A DNA stretch of 64,000 bases from Sphaerolaimus hirsutus (taxonomy: Eukaryota > Nematoda > Chromadorea > Monhysterida > Sphaerolaimidae): positions 23,077,832 to 23,141,831 of the forward strand of contig OZ038458.1 in assembly GCA_964036195.1 (NCBI GenBank). Reading direction: 5' to 3'. The translations under genes were made by a program, and so were the position numbers. The notes below the pieces were generated by a model. It did not search any database. It saw nothing but the letters and a program-made list of their open reading frames with translations, and was not told the DNA's origin. Positions 63,601-64,000 of the stretch are shown one piece after another; the stretch's first letter is position 1, and each line of letters begins with the position of its first letter.

Positions 63601-64000
63601 GCCCGCCGGTTGATAATTGTGATTGCAGTTCAGGTATATATGTATTCACTTACTGGGCCTGGTTCCAACTTGAAGCGAATTCAAATACAAAATTTTGGCA
63701 AAATAAGGTAACAAAAATTTTACGTCCAAAAGGACACATGGATCGTAAATACATATATATTGATGCATCAATATGTCAGTTTGTCAATAATGTTTTATTG
63801 TATCGCATTGAAACTGGGCCCAGCAGTTCCGCTTTTTATGTATGCGTGTATGTATTAATCATACAATACAGAAGTATGTAAATACATGCGTATCGAAGGT
63901 GCGCCTTGCAAACACTTTCCGTTTCTTTACAAAACTTATATTTAATAAAATAGCCGGTGTTATTTTTGCATTTTGCATCACCTCCACTCAAACAACATTC
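57614..64000. other. AT-rich stretch with one fold-back element and one hairpin
   Basis: Apart from the element at 61083-61290 and the hairpin at 62099-62144 I see no gene, RNA or long repeat. Frames reach only 120 codons and lack composition bias. Confidence 0.4.
61083..61290. mobile_element. Fold-back element of the GCGCACACTAG type
   Basis: GCTGCACACAATAGTCAACT on the left, TAAGCTAGTATGTGCAGC on the right, with GAGTTTACTG and CAGTAAACTC inner arms. Confidence 0.7.

Overview
The window is eukaryotic and almost certainly from an invertebrate animal. It has short GC-rich exons with GT-AG introns set in AT-rich DNA that is saturated with transposons. The two host genes are animal-type: an SH2-tyrosine kinase of the Fes/Fer group lacking an F-BAR domain, and an LSD1/KDM1A-type flavin amine oxidase. 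I could not fix the phylum from sequence alone. The stripped-down Fer-like kinase and the YVDN box of a BEL/Pao fragment would suit a nematode, but this is weak.

Layout. Positions 1 to about 28550 are a tandem duplication of a roughly 13-kb unit; all genes read on the minus strand. Copy B (about 15600-28550) holds a complete kinase gene (11 exons, 23696 down to 16447 or 16294) downstream of the LSD1 gene (nine recognised exons, 31014 down to 25977). Copy A (about 1-15600) holds kinase exons 1-8 (the rest lies beyond the left edge) and a 5'-truncated LSD1 remnant with only the last five exons. Exon phases and most codons are conserved between copies, while introns differ by whole transposon insertions with clean empty sites. 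The largest is a 5.9-kb non-LTR retrotransposon in a kinase intron of copy A.

From 31 to 64 kb I found no convincing host gene. This part holds many non-autonomous elements: TA-flanked CCGTATT elements with poly-C inner ends, five hAT-type elements with 8-bp target duplications, AGGGT-ended elements with 9-bp duplications (one carrying a broken BEL/Pao polymerase fragment), fold-back elements, a 156-bp-arm palindrome and a tRNA-like SINE.

The most interesting system is a family of inverted-repeat elements that are themselves introns. In LSD1 a 195-bp and a 431-bp intron each begin with GTGSCA and end with TGSCACCAG, have arms of about 75 bp, and are flanked by a 3-bp CAG duplication; removing them restores conserved LSD1 sequence exactly. 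A third, more diverged example forms an intron of the kinase gene. These are introners: transposable elements that create spliceable introns on insertion. Related elements also lie inside older introns and between genes, so the family looks mobile in its own right.
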